A stretch of DNA of 8,205 nt from an uncultured Deinococcales bacterium (GTDB taxonomy: Bacteria; Deinococcota; Deinococci; Deinococcales; Trueperaceae). Positions 6,005 through 8,205 of this stretch are shown piece by piece (the stretch's first letter is position 1; the number at the start of each line of letters is the position of its first letter). Where the stretch lies: contig CALGZD010000016.1 of NCBI GenBank assembly GCA_937934635.1, positions 1 to 8,205 of the forward strand. Direction: 5' to 3'. Under the pieces are notes generated by a model. That model was not told the origin of the DNA. It ran no database searches and saw only the letters and a list, made by a program, of their open reading frames with translations. Both the position numbers and the translations under genes were made by a program.

Positions 6005-6421
6005 TTAGTAATCTCGCCAAGGTAACAAAATACAGCTTGGTATATCTTCAAATAAAACACTATCTGCTTTACCTTTTATAGCCAAAGTAGTTACATTATG
6101 TTTTTTTAAAAATGTCTTCGCTTTGGCAAAAGTTTGCCCTGTAACAGAAACATCATCAACTAACAAAACCCGTTGATTTCCCGCAAGGCTAAAGGTGTTT
6201 AGCAATTCAGGTTCAGGACGTTGGGGTTTGTTACTCTCTGCACGGTAGTTGATGTGCATAATCTCTAAAGGCAGGTTTAAGTGAAAAGCCACAAGACTAG
6301 CAGGAACTACCCCACCAGTCGCAATGCCTACCACAACATCATAGTTAGAAAACTGAATCTCTTTGATTCGCTTAGTGATTATGGGTAAATCTAAATTGAT
6401 GCTTTGTTTTGAATCAGTCAT
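6005..6421 (-). CDS. Type I phosphoribosyltransferase
   Basis: This 138-residue protein is a small type I phosphoribosyltransferase. The PRPP-binding loop VLLVDDVSVTGQTF is at 85-98 with the paired acidic residues Asp89-Asp90, and the pyrophosphate loop GIATGG is at 32-37 behind the strand DVVV. These are the family's two catalytic signatures. The C-terminal LLPWRDY resembles the end of xanthine/guanine-type enzymes, so purine base salvage in the cytosol is a reasonable guess, but the base specificity hood is short and not diagnostic; a regulatory or cobalamin-type PRTase-like role is possible. The ATG at 6421 gives the normal family N-terminus. It is divergent from the protease gene and ends in its own terminator, so it is probably a single-gene transcript. 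Confidence 0.88.
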   Translation of the reverse strand: MTDSKQSINLDLPIITKRIKEIQFSNYDVVVGIATGGVVPASLVAFHLNLPLEIMHINYRAESNKPQRPEPELLNTFSLAGNQRVLLVDDVSVTGQTFAKAKTFLKKHNVTTLAIKGKADSVLFEDIPSCILLPWRDY

Positions 6422-6454
6422 AACTTACAACTACTATCAGGAACTTGTATAAAA

Positions 6455-6463
6455 AGTATATCA
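6455..6463 (-). promoter_or_regulatory. Extended -10 promoter candidate for the phosphoribosyltransferase gene
   Basis: Read on the minus strand this is TGATATACT, an extended -10 element (TGn followed by TATACT). Transcription would start around 6448 and give a leader of about 27 bases. No good -35 is visible, which is usual for extended -10 promoters. The site lies in the 152-bp divergent gap with the protease gene. Confidence 0.4.
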
Positions 6464-6562
6464 GATAGAGAAAAGTAGAGAGGTCTACCCAAACAATTTC
6501 AAAACACTTCCTAAAAAGAAGTCAAACATGTCTATGTAAAACTGCGACTAGAGATTTCTTCT

Positions 6563-6568
6563 AAGGAG
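6563..6568 (+). promoter_or_regulatory. Ribosome binding site of the serine protease gene
   Basis: AAGGAG lies five bases before the ATG at 6574, a near-perfect Shine-Dalgarno that fixes this start and so the signal peptide. I could not find a convincing -35/-10 pair for this gene in the divergent gap. Confidence 0.8.
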
Positions 6569-6573
6569 AAAAT

Positions 6574-7680
6574 ATGCAAAAATTTCAGTTTCGTTTGGTA
6601 GTTTTACTTAGCATTCTTATGCTCTTAAGCCTTTCGCTTGCCCAATTTGGTCAGGGCAGACGAGGGCAGCAACAAGATAATCGACAAAGACAGCAAAGTG
6701 GTTTGAGTAATAGCTTAGAGACGGTATTTGAACAAGCTCGAGCTTCGGCTGTTCGTATCGAAACCTCTCCAGCAGGTATTGGCTCTGGTTTTGTCATATC
6801 GGCGGATGGTGGCATCTTAACCGCATACCACGTTTTGCAAAATGCTAGCTCAGTTAATGTGGTTTTTGATGATGGTAGTCGTTACCGTGCAGCGCTAGTT
6901 GGTTTTGATGAATACCAAGATGTTGCGCTTTTAGACATTGATGCAACTAATCTTAGACCGCTAAGCATCGACTTTAGTAATACACCAGAAATAGGAGAGA
7001 CCTTACTTGCTATTGGCAACTCTAGAGGACAATTCAATGCGGCTCGAGCTGGTCGCCTGTTTGCCCTTAATCAATTTTTAGATGTAGCTTTTCCCGAAAG
7101 TTTAGTAGGTTCAACTCTACCTCTCGCCCCAGGTGATTCTGGTGGTCCTATTTTAAATAGCTCTGGTGACGTTATTGGTGTTGCAGTTGCTGCTAGCCGT
7201 GCTCGCAATGCTTCACTAGGTTTTGCAGCACCACTCTATGGTGGACGTGCCAGTGAACTTATCGCTAATCTGCAAACAGGAACACAACGTGGTGTACCTT
7301 ATTTGGGAGTTTCACTGCTTGAAGTTACAGCAGAGGCAATAGCGCAACTTGGCTATGACCAATTACAGGGTCAACAAGTACAGGGATTGATAATTACAAA
7401 TGTTGCGCCAAACTCTGGTGCTGACCTAGCAGGTTTGCAAAACCCAGATATCGAACAAACTATTGTTCGCACTGGTAGAGGCAATAGAGAGTCAGCAATA
7501 ACTCAAATCAATCAAGCAGACATTATCACCTCAGTTAATAATCGTACTGTTAGTTCATTTGATGATTTGCTTATCTATATTCGCTCACTACAGGTTGGTG
7601 ATGTAATCCTGTTAGGTGTGTTGCGAAACGGTTCAACCGTTGCAGTTCCTGTGACCCTTGGTATGAGGAGTCACTTTTAG
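6574..7680 (+). CDS. Secreted HtrA/DegP-like trypsin-type serine protease with one PDZ domain
   Basis: The 368-residue protein has a Sec signal peptide (basic MQKFQFR, hydrophobic core 8-20, probable cleavage after SLA at 21-23), then a Gly/Arg/Gln-rich linker at about 24-42. The protease domain (about 48-235) has the full triad: His86 (LTAYHVLQ), Asp116 (YQDVALLD) and Ser189 (APGDSGGPI). A single PDZ domain follows at about 242-362, starting YLGVSLLEV and including LIITNVAPNSGADLAGL. Between residues about 290 and 310 the PDZ domain carries an extra polar stretch (NPDIEQTIVRTGRGNRES) not usual in DegP. It would degrade or chaperone misfolded proteins in the periplasm or outside the cell. The gene stands alone between divergent and convergent neighbours. 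Confidence 0.92.
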   Translation: MQKFQFRLVVLLSILMLLSLSLAQFGQGRRGQQQDNRQRQQSGLSNSLETVFEQARASAVRIETSPAGIGSGFVISADGGILTAYHVLQNASSVNVVFDDGSRYRAALVGFDEYQDVALLDIDATNLRPLSIDFSNTPEIGETLLAIGNSRGQFNAARAGRLFALNQFLDVAFPESLVGSTLPLAPGDSGGPILNSSGDVIGVAVAASRARNASLGFAAPLYGGRASELIANLQTGTQRGVPYLGVSLLEVTAEAIAQLGYDQLQGQQVQGLIITNVAPNSGADLAGLQNPDIEQTIVRTGRGNRESAITQINQADIITSVNNRTVSSFDDLLIYIRSLQVGDVILLGVLRNGSTVAVPVTLGMRSHF

Positions 7681-7682
7681 TT

Positions 7683-7712
7683 TGTCTTTGTTCAAGTTGT
7701 CTTTGTTCAAGT
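7683..7712. repeat. 15-bp perfect tandem repeat just after the protease gene
   Basis: The unit tgtctttgttcaagt is present twice without mismatch (7683-7697, 7698-7712). It begins two bases past the protease stop codon and ends at a short T-run (7712-7717). Confidence 0.95.
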
Positions 7713-7723
7713 TTTTTCGTTTA

Positions 7724-7746
7724 AAGTGGTACAAGCTGTACTGCTT
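7724..7746. terminator. Hairpin between convergent protease and DinB genes, possible weak terminator
   Basis: Arms 7724-7733 and 7737-7746 pair over ten positions, two of them G/T wobbles in RNA, around an AGC loop. It lies in the 80-bp convergent gap where a shared terminator is expected. Neither side has a proper U-tract: the plus strand continues with cataaaaatc, and the minus strand has only TTT. The hairpin is clear; its function as a terminator is doubtful. Confidence 0.35.
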
Positions 7747-7760
7747 CATAAAAATCTGTC

Positions 7761-8205
7761 TTAGCTTAGAGCGTACTTGACTTTCCAGCTTTCAGGAATC
7801 TCTAGTTTGAGTCCGTAAAGATAGCGAATCAGCTGTCCGTGATGTTGGCATTCGTGTTCTAATAGTGTAACGATAAGTTGGTATTGAGTTTCACTATACA
7901 TACGAATATCACCAAAAACCTCTTTGACCACATCTTCAGAACTATGCAAGGCAGCTAGCACATCTTTCTTGTTGTGAGGTTTATTCAAAGAACAAGAAAA
8001 ACCCGACCATTGATTTGCTTTAATCGCTTTGCTATAGCTTTCCCGTGCACCAACTACACACCAAAGTTGTAGACCAATTGTATTTGAGGGTAAGTTTGGC
8101 AGTTTTTGATTTAGTGTGGCTTCATCTAGTGTAGCAACTAAGTCTTGGTAAAGTTGAAATGATTTGTCAAAGCTAGCAAGGAGTACATTGCTAAAGAGTA
8201 CATTG
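7761..8205 (-). CDS. DinB-family protein, N-terminus cut by the window edge
   Basis: The minus-strand frame is open from the right edge (first full codon at 8204) to the TAA at 7763-7761, giving 147 residues; the TTG at 7988 is internal. The family usually has 150-170 residues, so probably only a short N-terminal piece is missing. The C-terminal metal motif is clear: LLEHECQHHGQLIRYLYGL, with His at the first and fifth positions of HECQHH. The first ligand region reads LQLWCVVGARESY, where many DinB proteins have LWH..gaReSy, so Cys takes the place of the usual His. A role in thiol-dependent detoxification or stress, as for some DinB relatives, is only inference. It converges with the protease gene. 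Confidence 0.8.
   Translation of the reverse strand, partial: NVLFSNVLLASFDKSFQLYQDLVATLDEATLNQKLPNLPSNTIGLQLWCVVGARESYSKAIKANQWSGFSCSLNKPHNKKDVLAALHSSEDVVKEVFGDIRMYSETQYQLIVTLLEHECQHHGQLIRYLYGLKLEIPESWKVKYALS
8176..8205. repeat. 15-bp imperfect tandem repeat inside the partial DinB gene
   Basis: gcaaggagtacattg (8176-8190) is followed by ctaaagagtacattg (8191-8205), identical over the last ten bases. On the minus strand it encodes the near-repeat NVLFS-NVLLA in the first helix of the DinB protein. More copies could lie beyond the window edge. Confidence 0.8.

Noticed and set aside
6475..6522. Two small inverted repeats (GTAGA/TCTAC and ACTTC/GAAGT) in the divergent gap as operators
   Set aside because: Five-base arms in AT-rich DNA are expected by chance, and the two are unrelated to each other.
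7986..7988. TTG as the start of a 75-residue protein
   Set aside because: The same frame stays open to the window edge and encodes the normal N-terminal half of a DinB protein, so this codon is internal.

Overview
This is an AT-rich bacterial window carrying nine protein genes: seven complete and two cut by the window edges. Gene spacing is tight, several genes have clear Shine-Dalgarno sites, and I see no tRNA, rRNA, CRISPR array, transposase or phage gene. Taxonomy cannot be fixed from this sequence. An HtrA-type exported protease, two DinB-family proteins and a possibly leaderless TAnnnT-type promoter would fit a low-GC member of the Deinococcota, but that is a weak guess and other Gram-negative groups are possible.

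Layout. The left edge holds the 3' end of an alkaline-phosphatase-superfamily phosphodiesterase (1-242, +). It is followed by a TauE/SafE-type membrane permease (318-1067, +). A second plus-strand unit encodes an NADPH-dependent FMN reductase-like flavoprotein (1175-1744) and a complete DinB-family protein (1771-2238). This unit is preceded by two overlapping 18-bp inverted repeats that look like an operator next to TATACT -10 boxes.

The central block (2213-5817, -) is the most interesting part. It is a compact three-gene operon, read leftward: an uncharacterised two-helix membrane protein (5817-4963), a ketosynthase III of the StlD/DarB type (4917-3817), and a flavin-containing monooxygenase with a C-terminal membrane anchor (3814-2213). 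Together they look like a small membrane-associated lipid or natural-product pathway. A DarB-like enzyme would condense acyl chains and the FMO would oxidise the product. No DarA-type aromatase and no carrier protein lie in the window. The FMO 3' end overlaps the convergent DinB gene by 26 bp.

To the right lies a small type I phosphoribosyltransferase (6421-6005, -) with a good hairpin terminator. It is divergent from a secreted HtrA/DegP-like serine protease with one PDZ domain (6574-7680, +). A second DinB-family gene (8205-7761, -) runs off the right edge.

A recurrent oddity is the number of short tandem duplications, with periods of 10 to 15 bp. Six lie in intergenic DNA. Two lie inside genes, both with a 15-bp period that keeps the reading frame.
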